Origin: Rhodocollybia butyracea
Taxonomy: Eukaryota > Basidiomycota > Agaricomycetes > Agaricales > Omphalotaceae
Direction of reading: 5' to 3'
Length of the DNA stretch: 64,000 bases
Assembly (NCBI GenBank): GCA_015501585.1
Contig: JADNRY010000237.1
Location: 1 to 64,000 of the forward strand
Part shown: positions 11,853 to 21,683 of the stretch, piece by piece
Position numbering within the stretch: the stretch's first letter is position 1
Layout: every line of letters begins with the position of its first letter
Program-made: the position numbers and the translations under genes
Notes under the pieces: model-generated
Databases searched by the model: none
Told to the model about the DNA's origin: nothing
What the model saw: only the letters and a program-made list of their open reading frames with translations

Positions 11853-12359
11853 ATGGCTCGACGCCCGACTCATGTTTTACACAAGCTTATTCTATACCGT
11901 ATCCTCCATGCAATCTCTGCTGCGGATGGCTGGGGAGTTGTCTATATTTTGTTTGAGGGAATGACACAGGCTGGAGACTGGATTGTGAAGATCGGGATGT
12001 CGACAGACCTCATCCGCAGACTTTGCGAACACGATCGAGTCTGCCCCAACCCTGCGCGGGTGCCACTGGACTGGATACCGGTGAATTTCCGGCGGCGCCA
12101 AGGTACGCTTGTTATCTTTTACTTCTTTTCGCGCACGATGACAAATGTTTTTCAAATCAGAGGTGCTGCTTCATCTGCGCACGGAGATCTTTTGCGTTGA
12201 TCGTCCCCGTACACTGTGCCCATTTTGTATGTTTTTCTATAGTCTGGCTTATTTTCGTCCGTTCACTATTCCCCAGGCCAAAGAAGACACGCGGAGTTAT
12301 TTACATTAAGGCCCAACGACGTCCAACGCGTTCTATCAGCACTTAAGCGTCTCTCCTAA
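11853..12359 (+). CDS. GIY-YIG / T5orf172-like nuclease domain protein, copy 1
   Basis: Three-exon model: 11853-12102, 12161-12226, 12277-12359, about 132 aa. Exon 1 holds the GIY-YIG core: GVVYILFEG (the GIY element), then IVKIGMSTDLIRRL (the YIG element with the following Arg). Exon 2 carries CVDRPRTLCPF. Exon 3 completes a C-x2-C motif and gives RRHAELFTLRPNDV before the TAA. Splice sites are GTACGC/CAG and GTATGT/CAG, and all three paralogues keep identical exon 1 (250 nt) and exon 2 (66 nt) lengths. GIY-YIG domains cut DNA; the C-terminal Cys/His/Glu arrangement resembles fungal T5orf172 proteins. The only copy here with all three exons open. Sole cargo type of the surrounding TIR element. 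Confidence 0.8.
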
Positions 12360-13385
12360 TTTTGTATCATGTTTATAATCAGTATCTTGATCAGCATGTA
12401 TCTTTTGGACAGTATGTATCGCTTTGACATGTAGTACGTAAACGCACATTTGTATATATAGACTCGCTCTTGGATATCCAGCAACCCTCTGCTGTTCGGC
12501 TTGGATTCTGTCGGCTTGGAAGGTGAAACGGTGAATACATGCTAGCGAATATATGGTGCCCTCGTATTCTGCTTCAAAATTTCGACAGCAGAGGCTTGCT
12601 GAAGTTTGGCTTGGATGCAGCGAATATATGCTGCATCCCTTATCCTTGCTGTCCGTCTGTGGATCATAGCTCCCAAGCCTTGAGCTGTCCAGAGCTCAAA
12701 TCTCCAACAGGTGAGGATTGCTGGGTACGCCAATAAGTAGCTAGTATAATTTTGCTGCCTGGGTATAAAGTACAGGCGGCAGGGAAGTGCTGAATAGGCC
12801 CCTTTATCCCGCAGCAAGCTTCTGCTAGCTGGATTTAGAATCCTGGGAGCAGAGGAATACCCAGCGCCTCCCTTCCGGGGAGGAACCCTTTGCAGACCAC
12901 CTTTAAAAGTTCAGACTGCAAAGAACTGCTTAACGCGCTTCCAGATCCTTTTGTGTCTAGCCCGCAGAGGGCGGCTGGACACGCTGAGGGGCCGCTTAGT
13001 TTCAACAGATCTCAATGAAAGACATACCGATTATTTTGGGAAAAAACATTATTTTAGAACCTATACAATAGATCTCAAAGAAAAAGAAAATCCCTGGGCC
13101 AGAAGGCAGTTGAGCAGTTCTAGTTGTATGGAAGGAGTGATTAAGCTGCTAAGGGCTGTATTATTGCGTCTTAGAATGTTGAGGTGGGAACTTGAACTTT
13201 AAACTCTATTTCGACGTAGTGATCAGCACGACTAAACTACCAACGAGCCAGTCACTCACCGCGAGCCACTGTACAACCGGCACTTCCCGCCCAGCTCACA
13301 CACCAGCCTTACTGTTGTATCCGCCACTTCTCTTCCACGTCGCGAGCGCGCTCTACTAGTCTCACCACGCGCTAAACTACTACCC
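12360..13385. other. Spacer between GIY-YIG copies 1 and 2
   Basis: No supported gene. It contains small hairpin-like GCAGC...GCTGC words (12580-12830) and a promoter-like AC/CT-rich stretch (13230-13385) ahead of copy 2. Confidence 0.35.
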
Positions 13386-13889
13386 ATGTCCCGACAACCA
13401 AATTACATCCTTCGTTGTTTATTCAATTGTCGTCGCCGCTGCCCTATTTCTACGGCAGATGGAATCGGGTTTATCTACATTATCAGGGAGCGGGTGCTGT
13501 CCAACGGTTGTTGGATACTAAAGATTGGGATGACAAATAGTCTGGACCGTAGGCTGAAGGAACATCGGCGGGATTGCCCCAACCCGAATCGTCAGTTGTG
13601 GAGGTTCAAGGGCGTTGGATTTAGATGGCGTGTCAGTGCGTGTACTATCGGTTTTTTTTTCATTTGTAGATCTAATGAGTTTGCACAGAGGCATTGTTTC
13701 ATCTAAAAGTCGAGTAGATTTCTGTCGATAGGCCTCGGACTTCATGTCCTTTTTGTAAGTCCTCCTATTACTACCCTGTGGCGCTCCATTCACCTTGCTC
13801 CAGGCCACCGACAACACCAAGAACTCTTCATGCTTATGCCCCACCAGATCTCAAATAAGCTGCTCCCGCTCTTTGCATGTCTTTCTTAG
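13386..13889 (+). pseudogene. GIY-YIG copy 2, nonsense in exon 2
   Basis: Exons 13386-13635, 13689-13754 and 13804-13889 match copy 1 in length and splice phase. Exon 1: GFIYIIRERV and ILKIGMTNSLDRRLKEH. Exon 2 has an in-frame TAG where copies 1 and 3 have a sense codon, and Ser in place of the conserved Cys, then VDRPRTSCPF. Exon 3: RQHQELFMLMPHQ, so the C-terminal H-x-E-L-F motif is kept. Recently disabled or rescued by alternative splicing; the former is more likely. Confidence 0.75.
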
Positions 13890-13988
13890 AATATAAACCG
13901 ATGTTGTATTTTGTAGAATTGCTGTATTATTGGTGCTAGAAAACGCTTTGGCCGTTAACGTAAACTCGATACAAAATTGAAAACATAC

Positions 13989-14363
13989 AAAATTGGCACG
14001 GCGTGCGAGGTCGGTCGATGCAGAGGCTCTCGACGTACAGATGAAAAAGCGCCTCTAGATCAAAGAGGGCTAGCACCGCGAAAAAGAACAAGAATGAAAG
14101 AATATCAACGTACCCTGGCGCCGCCGGAAATTTACTGGTACGGCATTTATTGGCACCCGCGCTGGGTTTGGACAAACTCGGTTGTGTCTGGCGAGTCTCC
14201 GATAGAAGTCTATCGTCATCCCAATCTTGACAATCCAATCCCCACCTGCGGTCCTCCCCTCGAATAAGATGTAGATGTACCCTCCGCCATCCGCGACAGA
14301 GACCACGCGAAGGCTACGGCGTCGAAAAAGCTCCTGCAAGACATGAAAAGGACGTCGAGTCAT
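13989..14363 (-). pseudogene. GIY-YIG copy 3, third exon missing or replaced
   Basis: Minus strand, exon 1 14363-14114 (250 nt) and exon 2 14054-13989 (66 nt), the same lengths as the other copies. Exon 1: GGYIYILFEGRT and IVKIGMTIDFYRRLARH; it is much closer to copy 1 than to copy 2. Exon 2: CIDRPRTPCQF. No exon matching H-x-E-L-F follows; a short exon at 13935-13886 would close the frame but lacks the motif. Convergent with copy 2, whose 3' end lies about 100 nt away, so an inversion or deletion may have removed its tail. Confidence 0.65.
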
Positions 14364-15418
14364 TGATTGGAATTGGGGCTGCTTGGATCAGAGGTGGAAC
14401 AGGGAGGGCGGGTTTCAATTGAATAAGAGAGTGGGTACGAGAGGCGGCGCTCTAAGTTGGTAAAGCTCTCGGGGTTGAGTTAGATATGAGTGAGGGAGGA
14501 CAAACTACTCGTTTGGAGGGTAGGGAGGTATCGTTTCAAGTTGAATAAGATAACGACGGAGCACTTGCGAGAACAAGACTAGATGGGCTGCTCAGATAGA
14601 ATGGGATGTTGCAGATGCAAGGCAATATCTTTCGAGAAGCAAGACTTGTGGCTATGATGAGAGAAGGTCGTCTTCGAGAAAGGATATATGGCTACATTCC
14701 GAGAACAAATCTGTACAAAGGGGAATCAAAAGTGATGCCTCCTCAGCAGCTTATACTGATTGCTCATAATTCGACTGCAAAGTAAATCTCAGTAACTATT
14801 CCCCCGGGAGATGTAAACATGTCCCTTTTCAAGCAGGGGACCTCGTTTAAGATGTCTTGTATACATACTCACTTGCGCTTGGGACTTCCAAAAAACTCCT
14901 CCTGAGAGTCACTAAATCAAGGACTGGGAGGTGGTGCCCAGCATCAAGGTGTAGAGTGTGCTCCTTCATCTGCGGCAGAGACAGGACGGCGGCGGCGACG
15001 AATGAGTCGATTTAGAATGGCAGTAGGGCGTCGGGCCATAATGCCCTCTGATAAGTGGAAAGATAGTATTCCAGCAGATTACCGGACACTGTCTGGTAAC
15101 AGGCTTGGATCTTTGTGGCTGGGCAGCACAATAGTGCTACCTGGGAGTAGGTCTGCTGCTGAATACCTTCTCTCCCATTTTAGACAGCAGTACTATGCCG
15201 CGAAGGGGAAGGAGAAGCCAGCACAATAACGCTGCTTCTCTTATATCCATGGCTACGAGCAGCCTCTGCCACCTCCCCCCCCCACAGCATTACTATGCCA
15301 CGAAGGGGAAAGAGAAGGCAGCACAATGATCTTGTCTAGCCATCCCGCATGCGGCACCATGGAGGTGTCTGGGCCATGTATTTCTACCTGCTCTCGACGT
15401 CACAAAAGGTCACAATTC
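14364..15418. other. Upstream region of GIY-YIG copy 3 and inner flank of right TIR
   Basis: Purine-rich on the plus strand (pyrimidine-rich leader of the minus gene) to about 14560. At 15165-15330 it contains two near-copies of a block with AGCA..TACTATGCC(A/G)CGAAGGGGAA. No gene supported. Confidence 0.4.
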
Positions 15419-15837
15419 GACATCACGACATCATGCCAGTGACTGTCTTGATGTCGCGACGGCACCTCATCGTGATGCACCGACGTCACAATGTCGTGAC
15501 ATTGCAACGTCCGCATAAATTTTTCTCAGTGGGCTTTTTTTATAACTTCTCATATTTTTCGCACTGTGTATAAGTCAGGAATATTTAAAATTTCAGCGTT
15601 GAGTATGAATTGAGGATTTTTAACAACATCTGCCGGGGATTATACAAAATTTTACAATTGCGATTGAACTGAGCAATTGCTAAAGATTCACACCTCTTTC
15701 GCGGTCTGATAATTTAATAAAAATGCAGTATTTTCTACCAGGGAAAAATGTGAGTGTATGCTGAGTAATTTGTACCTTTACTCAGCATAATCCTCGCATT
15801 TTCGGGCTGTGCAAATGGTCAATTCCTCGCAGTGTAA

Positions 15838-16786
15838 GCCATATCTCCTAGTCCTTCACTGTTCATGGAATCTTACCTCTTTTGTGTAGTTGTCATTGTG
15901 CATATGTGGATACCCCATTTTGATATGTGATTACTTCTCGCTGGAACCCGATGCGCAGATAGAGGCAGACTCCTTCCCATTCTCTCTTGCAAGCTTTGGA
16001 ATGAGATGCCGATTTGATGTATTACTTAATGTTGAACTTTATTCTATCTTGTGTCTATGTTTTTAAGCTCACAAGATAGACTGGCATAATATGCGTGGGA
16101 GCGTTGCACTTGTTTGGCACAAGCGCTTAGTAAAGGAAGCTCGCGCTGTACAGTTGAATGTAGGGAATGACCAGCACATTTAAGTGGGATGCCTATTAAG
16201 TTAGTTAATGCAATGAAAGTGCTGCACAACAGATAAATCAAATTATCCACATCCTGGACGGTCAAAGCTTCATCTCTGGGACTGGCTTCGTGAAATTTAA
16301 AAACGACACAATATTCAAGTTTTGAGATATCTGAAAAATGTACTAGAATGAACACTCAATGCAAAACAAGCGCAAGAACAGGCGTACAATCATGTACCCA
16401 GGGGCCAGTACATCTCAAGTCCTCTGTAGCATTCTCTGCCCATGACACTTGCCTCAAAGCCTTTGGCTGTAAGCCTGGCTTGTCAGAACTTGATTCTTTA
16501 CTTTCTTGTCTCGTCTCGAAGTTTCTCACAGGACATTGTCACACCTTGAAATAGACACAGTTTGTTACAGCTGCTGTGTTTCTTCATGAGTTTCTTTGGC
16601 TGACATAGCATGTATTCAGTAGTGCCACTGGGGGTGTTTTTTCTCCCCTCACACGTCTCTTTGACTCTTGAATCCTGTTGGCAGCCAATCAAACATTCTT
16701 TGACATCTGTCATAGTGAGTCTGAATATTGTTCTATATAGGCTACTATTCAGAATTCTGAACTATCTGTGTAACCAGTTCAAACAG
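15838..16786. other. No gene seen
   Basis: Flank between the TIR element and the F-box pseudogene. Open frames here are short and lack recognisable content. Confidence 0.3.
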
Positions 16787-18324
16787 ATGTCTGACTATCT
16801 CGCGCTTCCCCGCATAGAGAATACCATCTGGCTATCTTCAAGGGATAAGCTTTCTCTGCTAGCTTGACTGGATGAGATCAAGGCATCTGCTGGCAAGTTG
16901 GCACCTAGGAAGGAGGAGGATTTTGATTCAAATGACCACCTTGACGAGCTGACTGCTGAGATCTCATCTATCTGCAATGTCCTTGCTCCAGTACATTGTC
17001 TACAGCCAGAGCTTTTATCAGAGATCTTTTGTCAAGTTGGTGTCTTGGCGATTAGAGCAACCAGATATGTTCATGCCAGGAACAACACAAAAGGCCCTCT
17101 GCATGCGTCTATCATGTTGTCGCATGTATGTTATGTTTGGAGGGTTGCCGCTCAATCAACATGCAATCTATGGACAGAGTACATCAATAATAGTAGATGG
17201 ACTAGCATTGCTACTTTTGCTGCTATGATTCCCAACTTCCTTCAGTACAGTGGAGATTGCCCACTCATGGTTGACCTTGACCTGAGGCCTTATGGTCTTG
17301 ACAAAGTTGGGAGAATCCTCAACTCTCTTGGTCCATTCTGTCCTTGTATCCGTCTCTTACGCTTGTACCTACCTATTGAAGGTACCTATCCCATTGACCT
17401 ACCCTCAGCCTCTTTCACTCCCTTGGAAGAGCTTGATATTATCATTGCCACCCCTTGTGCTGGATCAAGGAGAAAGAAGGCAAAGATTACAAGGTCGGAT
17501 GGGACATTATTTCGAGACTGCTTTTGACTTTGTAAATTCAAATTAGATGGTAAGTGTATCCGGTGGTGGGATCCCTCGGTCTTGCCTTGCGAGCAAATCC
17601 TCAAATTAGAGTGTCTTAGTCTCGTGGGTTCCTTTTTCTCAGATGGTACTTTCCTCCCACTGGCACGGCTGGAGGGATTCAGTAACATTGTTTCGCTCAT
17701 TCTTTCATTCCCGAACTTCAAGGCTAAAGCGCTGGAACTCCCCGTCTTGACCATGCTTGTCTTGTCCACCACCAATGATGGATGTTCCACCTTCATTGAT
17801 TCCCTAACAGCCCTCAATCTTGTCTCAATTAAACTATTTTTTTTGTCAAACTATGGGGCTTGATCACCATTTCCACGGCTTTCCACCAACGCTGTGCCCC
17901 TCCGATCAAAGAGTTTACCTTGTCAAATGTTACCACCATTTTGACAAATGAACTTACAACACTCCTCATCTTGCTTCCTCTGCTTGAGAAACTTGAACTT
18001 CTCAAGTGTGCGCTTGTTGAAGGGCAGAGCCTGTTCAAGGCGCTCAAAGCCCATGATCAGCATAGCCTTGTCCCAATGTTGAATTGGTTTGATTTCAGTG
18101 AAACTCCAGTGAATGAAGATGAGCAGAGGGACAACTTGGATGAAGAAGATGTACAGGTGGCTTACAATATTGCTTTTGCTGAGTTTGTGGACAAGCAGGA
18201 AAATAGAGGTGTTAGTTGCCTACAGAATGTGCATTGTCCTCTCCCAAAGCGTGTCCAAAGTAAGGATTTTTTTGCACGTTTGGGTACTTGTGATGGCCTG
18301 GAACTGTCCTTTGATTGGATGTAG
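16787..18324 (+). pseudogene. F-box / LRR-like protein gene, decayed
   Basis: ATG at 16787 gives a short charged N-terminus, then an in-frame TGA (16865-16867), then a coiled-coil-like segment and an F-box-type stretch: VLAPVHCLQPELLSEIF followed by HVCYVWRVAAQSTCNLW, the usual layout of Agaricomycete F-box proteins. A second TGA lies at 17525-17527 with the frame continuing behind it, and a one-base shift falls in a T8 run at 17838-17845. The remainder (to TAG at 18324) has Leu-rich blocks such as LLILLPLLEKLELLKC. F-box proteins link substrates to SCF ubiquitin ligases. Two nonsense codons and a frameshift argue for a pseudogene. Confidence 0.7.
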
Positions 18325-18931
18325 AATGAGTCACGCACATATATCACTCAGGCTATTGGTTTCTTGCCCTTCATGTTGAAATTCATGTTCATATGTGGTG
18401 TTTGTGCTACCACTGCTTTACTTATCTTTCTTTGTAAATCAGGGAAGAATGTGATTCTGCCCTGATGAATACCCTTGTGAACTTGACCTGGACATTGTTT
18501 TGGAGATTTCCTTGTACAATGTGATATTTTCAGGCTGCAAAGCAAACATGCATGTAAGCACAAGGACAGCATTGACTACACTGAATTAGGTAGCTCAACA
18601 AAGCTGTGGGCCGTGGCATAAAACCATGCATGCCACAACTTGCTTGTCCACTATGTTCACTTTTCCATGCAATCTCTCAGAATATATTCTCATGTATTGA
18701 CCCTCATGAATCTGGACTATCTCCCAATGTTAACTGAATCTCAAGCTTCATATATCTGTCACTGACAAAAATTGGCAGAAACAAAAGTGTAGATTGGTTT
18801 CATGCCCAATCTTAGTCCACAATCCACGCATGCTAGAGCAAATTCTGTTGATGGGCAGAGAAACTTGTGAACATCTTTTGATCAGTACTATTGAAGAAAC
18901 ATTGTAGGACCGCTTCATGAATATATGATAG
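18325..18931. other. No gene seen
   Basis: About 600 bases between the F-box pseudogene and the next exon pair; no ORF with recognisable content on either strand. Confidence 0.3.
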
Positions 18932-19465
18932 TTCACTTCAAGGACATGAAGTGGACAGGTGTTGAAGTCAAGAACTACATCATCCTTGAACGATGGGATT
19001 CTGACCTCCTACAATGTACTTGCTCCCTTGAAAAGCTCGAGGTCCATGAGCTTGCTGATGAAAGGTAAGCAAACCAAGTCTCAACTTGTTCTCCCTGAAT
19101 TCATCATACCCACATAGCTCCACCCTACGTTGTTGGCTCGCCACTCAGTTTCTACATTTCATTGAGTCACTGCTCACCCATTAACCACCATTCAACCTTG
19201 TTGAATTATCATCTCTTTTTGTTGTAAGACAGCTGATGTTGACAGACTGGAGCCTTTTGGGCACACACTTCTAGCCACACTAACTCCTCCACCGCCATCT
19301 TCCACAAAATTAGTGTTTTTGACAACCCGCGTGTCTATGGAGATACCTGTCTACAACACCCTCGAGTCAGAGTACTTCTACTTTGGAAGAGCTATGTGGG
19401 AAGTTATGTGGTTGGAAATGAGAGTTCCTTTGGAAGCTGTATCCACAGTGAGGAGTGAGTTGTAG
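18932..19465 (+). CDS. 3' exons of an unidentified gene (partial)
   Basis: Two exons splice in frame: 18932-19064 (ends ELADER, donor GTAAGC) and 19246-19465 (begins LEPFGHTLLATLT, ends VSTVRSEL then TAG). The frame is open in both and the splice keeps phase, but no upstream exons were found and no domain is recognised. It is convergent with the duplicated HMG-gene 3' end that begins about 20 bases downstream. May be a fragment. Confidence 0.35.
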
Positions 19466-19485
19466 GCAGAGCTAAACACCTATGT

Positions 19486-19598
19486 ACATATAGTAATGAC
19501 AAAATTTGAGACATGAAGGTCAGAAACTTGAGGGATACTAGTACAAATTGCCAGTGAGCAGTTGGTGAGCAGTAATACTAGGTCATATAAAAGTCTAG
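19486..19598. repeat. Left piece of a duplicated HMG-gene 3' flank
   Basis: Diverged copy of 46605-46722 (shared words CTATGTACATATA and GACATATAAGAGTCTA-like). It ends exactly at the gypsy TSD tctag; the match resumes at 45904 beyond the gypsy element. Confidence 0.7.
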
Positions 19599-19856
19599 TA
19601 TAACACCAAGTTGGGCAAGAGTCTTATGTTCACAGAAAAGAGCATGACAAAGGCTATGCAATTGTGTACTCATAGTGTAGAAGAACTACAGTAATTTATG
19701 TAATTTGACTAGTTATAGTAATCGAAATGAATAGAATAGAAATGATATCTAATCGTGAGATAAGATAAGATAAGAGTTGTGATGCAACAAAAGTTAAGGC
19801 CGCGCCATAAGGCATGGCTGGAAGGGAATCAGGCAAGATGGGGAGGAGGCGTTACA
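19599..19856 (-). repeat. 3' LTR of the gypsy element, 258 bp
   Basis: Plus-strand ends TATAACACC and GGCGTTACA; matches 39874-39953 plus 45743-45903 (the split 5' LTR). Contains the AGATAAGATAAGATAAGAG short repeat. Confidence 0.9.
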
Positions 19857-19925
19857 CCCTCCCCCACTAGATTAGTACCTATGGTACTAATTGAACAATA
19901 TGATGGGATAAATCCTCAGTAAGAC

Positions 19926-20059
19926 ATATTACTGGGGGGACTATCCATCAGATTCATCCATCTGGGGAGACATATCTCCAGGGGGTTAGGGGTTAGGGGT
20001 TAGATATTACTGGGGGGACTATCCATCAGATTCATCCATCTGGGGAGACATATCTCCAG
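19926..20059. repeat. 56-bp direct duplication separated by TTAGGGG repeats
   Basis: 19926-19981 and 20004-20059 are the same sequence. Between them lie three GGGGTTA units (19982-20003). The second copy holds the stop codon of the 554-aa ORF; the first lies past it. Confidence 0.9.
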
Positions 20060-21683
20060 ATGATGAAGAAGGTCCTGCAGGAGCAGGTCCAGATGAAGAA
20101 GGAGCTGGAGCAGTGGCTCCAGCAGCAATGTTAGTTGTCATCGACAATGTCAATGCAATAGATGCAGCCTGTGGCATGGGCACAGGCGGTGGGTTGAACA
20201 CTTGTGGTGCCGTAGGCAGCACCGTTGGAGTAAGCTGGACATCTGTGATGGCCGGCGGACAATTGTCTATTGTACCCGTAAGAGTACAATAGTGATTGTT
20301 GATCCCAGCAGGGAGACAAAGATGAGGGGGCATGCGCCCCCTGAGTATAGAAGCAGCTAATGCTGCTTCTGCATTACGTGGGTTGAATGTTTGCAGCCAG
20401 GTGGCTGCATACAATGCGAAATCTTCGAGATCCGCAATGGAGATTCCTTGCTCAGCAAAGAATTGGGCAACATCCTCAATGGTGCCATTGAGGTAATTAG
20501 CAAACAATGTTTGTGGCGGAGGAGGGGAGGCAATTTTAATCTGCCCCGTAGCCACTAAACGGCAATAATAATGGTGATGGAGGATAACCTCCGCCGCCAA
20601 AAGCAAATATCTGGACAATACGTCCAGAGGGGTTCCAGGAGGCAGATCAGGCCGCCTTGGATTGATCAGCTGGCGTCCACAAATGGAGCCCTCGCTTACT
20701 GCACCGTCTTCATGGTACATGATGCCCGAAAGGCGCACTGTCAGCCCTTGTGGGGTGACAAGATATGCCGCCGAGGCCTCATCCGTACCATTTCGGGATG
20801 GCGGTGAGAGTTCGGCTTGCAGTGCAGTGCCTGCAGGAGCCATTTGAATGGATGAGGGTCCGGCAGAAGTACTGCTGGACCAGCCTACAGGGGCAGGCTT
20901 CATACAGCCTTTCCCTTTTTTCTTCTTTTGGGCGGAGTTTTCTCCATCCAGAGTGCCAGCAGTGATACCAGCAGCCTTGTCCTGCTTAGCAGTACGGGCA
21001 ATCAATACGAAAACTGGTTCAAACCAGTTGACGAGCAGAGTTTGCTGTAACTCACTTATAGTTAGGTCTCCTCTTCGGAGAGATTGGACTTCCTGGTCTA
21101 AGACCCGGTATAGGGTCCAACGCTGTGAGGTGTTGTACCCATGTCTACTTGCAAACATAGGTTTGCGAAGTATCCTCAGATACCAGATGACTTCTCGGCT
21201 GTTAGCCAGGAATATAAGATGTTCTGCTCTAGCGAGGGTAGCCTCGCAAGCGGTGTGAATCCCATATGAAATGGGAAGTCGTTGATTGTCATTGACTTCG
21301 ACGAGATTGGCATCTTCGCCGTAGTGAATCCAGCCATCGGTGGCAAAGTAGCCACCATCACTCCTTTGATGAGGGAGTTCTGGCAGTACTGCCGGAGCGT
21401 CCTCCTGAGTTTCAGGAGGAATGGTGGAAGACAAAGCAGGAGCGGTACTAAGTACCGCTCCTGTGTAGGAGGAAGACAGAGCAGGTGCTCCTGTCATTGA
21501 TGGATCCAGGTCCATTGGACCTGCACTACTATCAATGTTGAATGACACTGAGTTGTTGTTAGACAAGAATACGGTGGAAGCCAGAGCTTCTATCCGTCGG
21601 CGTTTCCCAGACTGGCTTTCCTCCTTGTAACAAGGAGAGCCATGACCATGTCTTGTGGACAAATACCGGTGGTATCCCTCCAA
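20019..21683 (-). CDS. Extra 554-aa ORF at the 3' end of the gypsy element
   Basis: Uninterrupted ORF from MEGYHRYLSTRHGHG to QMDESDG, downstream of the chromodomain and overlapping that frame by 94 nt. Features: RRR basic patch near residue 28, a Pro/Ser/Ala-rich segment (50-100), a predicted globular part (about 115-240, ERVIWYLRIL-like helices), a KKKKGKG tract near residue 255, a second globular part (300-450), and a low-complexity Pro/Ser tail ending in acid residues. No known enzyme motif. Position suggests a retroelement accessory protein. It is intact while pol is not. Confidence 0.7.
   Translation of the reverse strand: MEGYHRYLSTRHGHGSPCYKEESQSGKRRRIEALASTVFLSNNNSVSFNIDSSAGPMDLDPSMTGAPALSSSYTGAVLSTAPALSSTIPPETQEDAPAVLPELPHQRSDGGYFATDGWIHYGEDANLVEVNDNQRLPISYGIHTACEATLARAEHLIFLANSREVIWYLRILRKPMFASRHGYNTSQRWTLYRVLDQEVQSLRRGDLTISELQQTLLVNWFEPVFVLIARTAKQDKAAGITAGTLDGENSAQKKKKGKGCMKPAPVGWSSSTSAGPSSIQMAPAGTALQAELSPPSRNGTDEASAAYLVTPQGLTVRLSGIMYHEDGAVSEGSICGRQLINPRRPDLPPGTPLDVLSRYLLLAAEVILHHHYYCRLVATGQIKIASPPPPQTLFANYLNGTIEDVAQFFAEQGISIADLEDFALYAATWLQTFNPRNAEAALAASILRGRMPPHLCLPAGINNHYCTLTGTIDNCPPAITDVQLTPTVLPTAPQVFNPPPVPMPQAASIALTLSMTTNIAAGATAPAPSSSGPAPAGPSSSSGDMSPQMDESDG

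Larger units (their letters stand above)
10259..15834. mobile_element. 5.6-kb CACTG-ended TIR element carrying GIY-YIG genes
   Basis: Left end CACTGCGAGGAATTGACC and right end its reverse complement, with 3-bp TSD taa (10256-10258, 15835-15837). Terminal inverted repeats are about 420-440 bp (10259-10702; 15419-15834), mostly collinear, and their inner parts are packed with CGTCGTGACG-type palindromes. The cargo comprises three related GIY-YIG nuclease genes (11.85, 13.39 and 14.36 kb). I found no DDE transposase, so it is either non-autonomous or uses a transposase I did not recognise. Ends and TSD length fit CMC/EnSpm or PIF-like elements. Confidence 0.8.
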
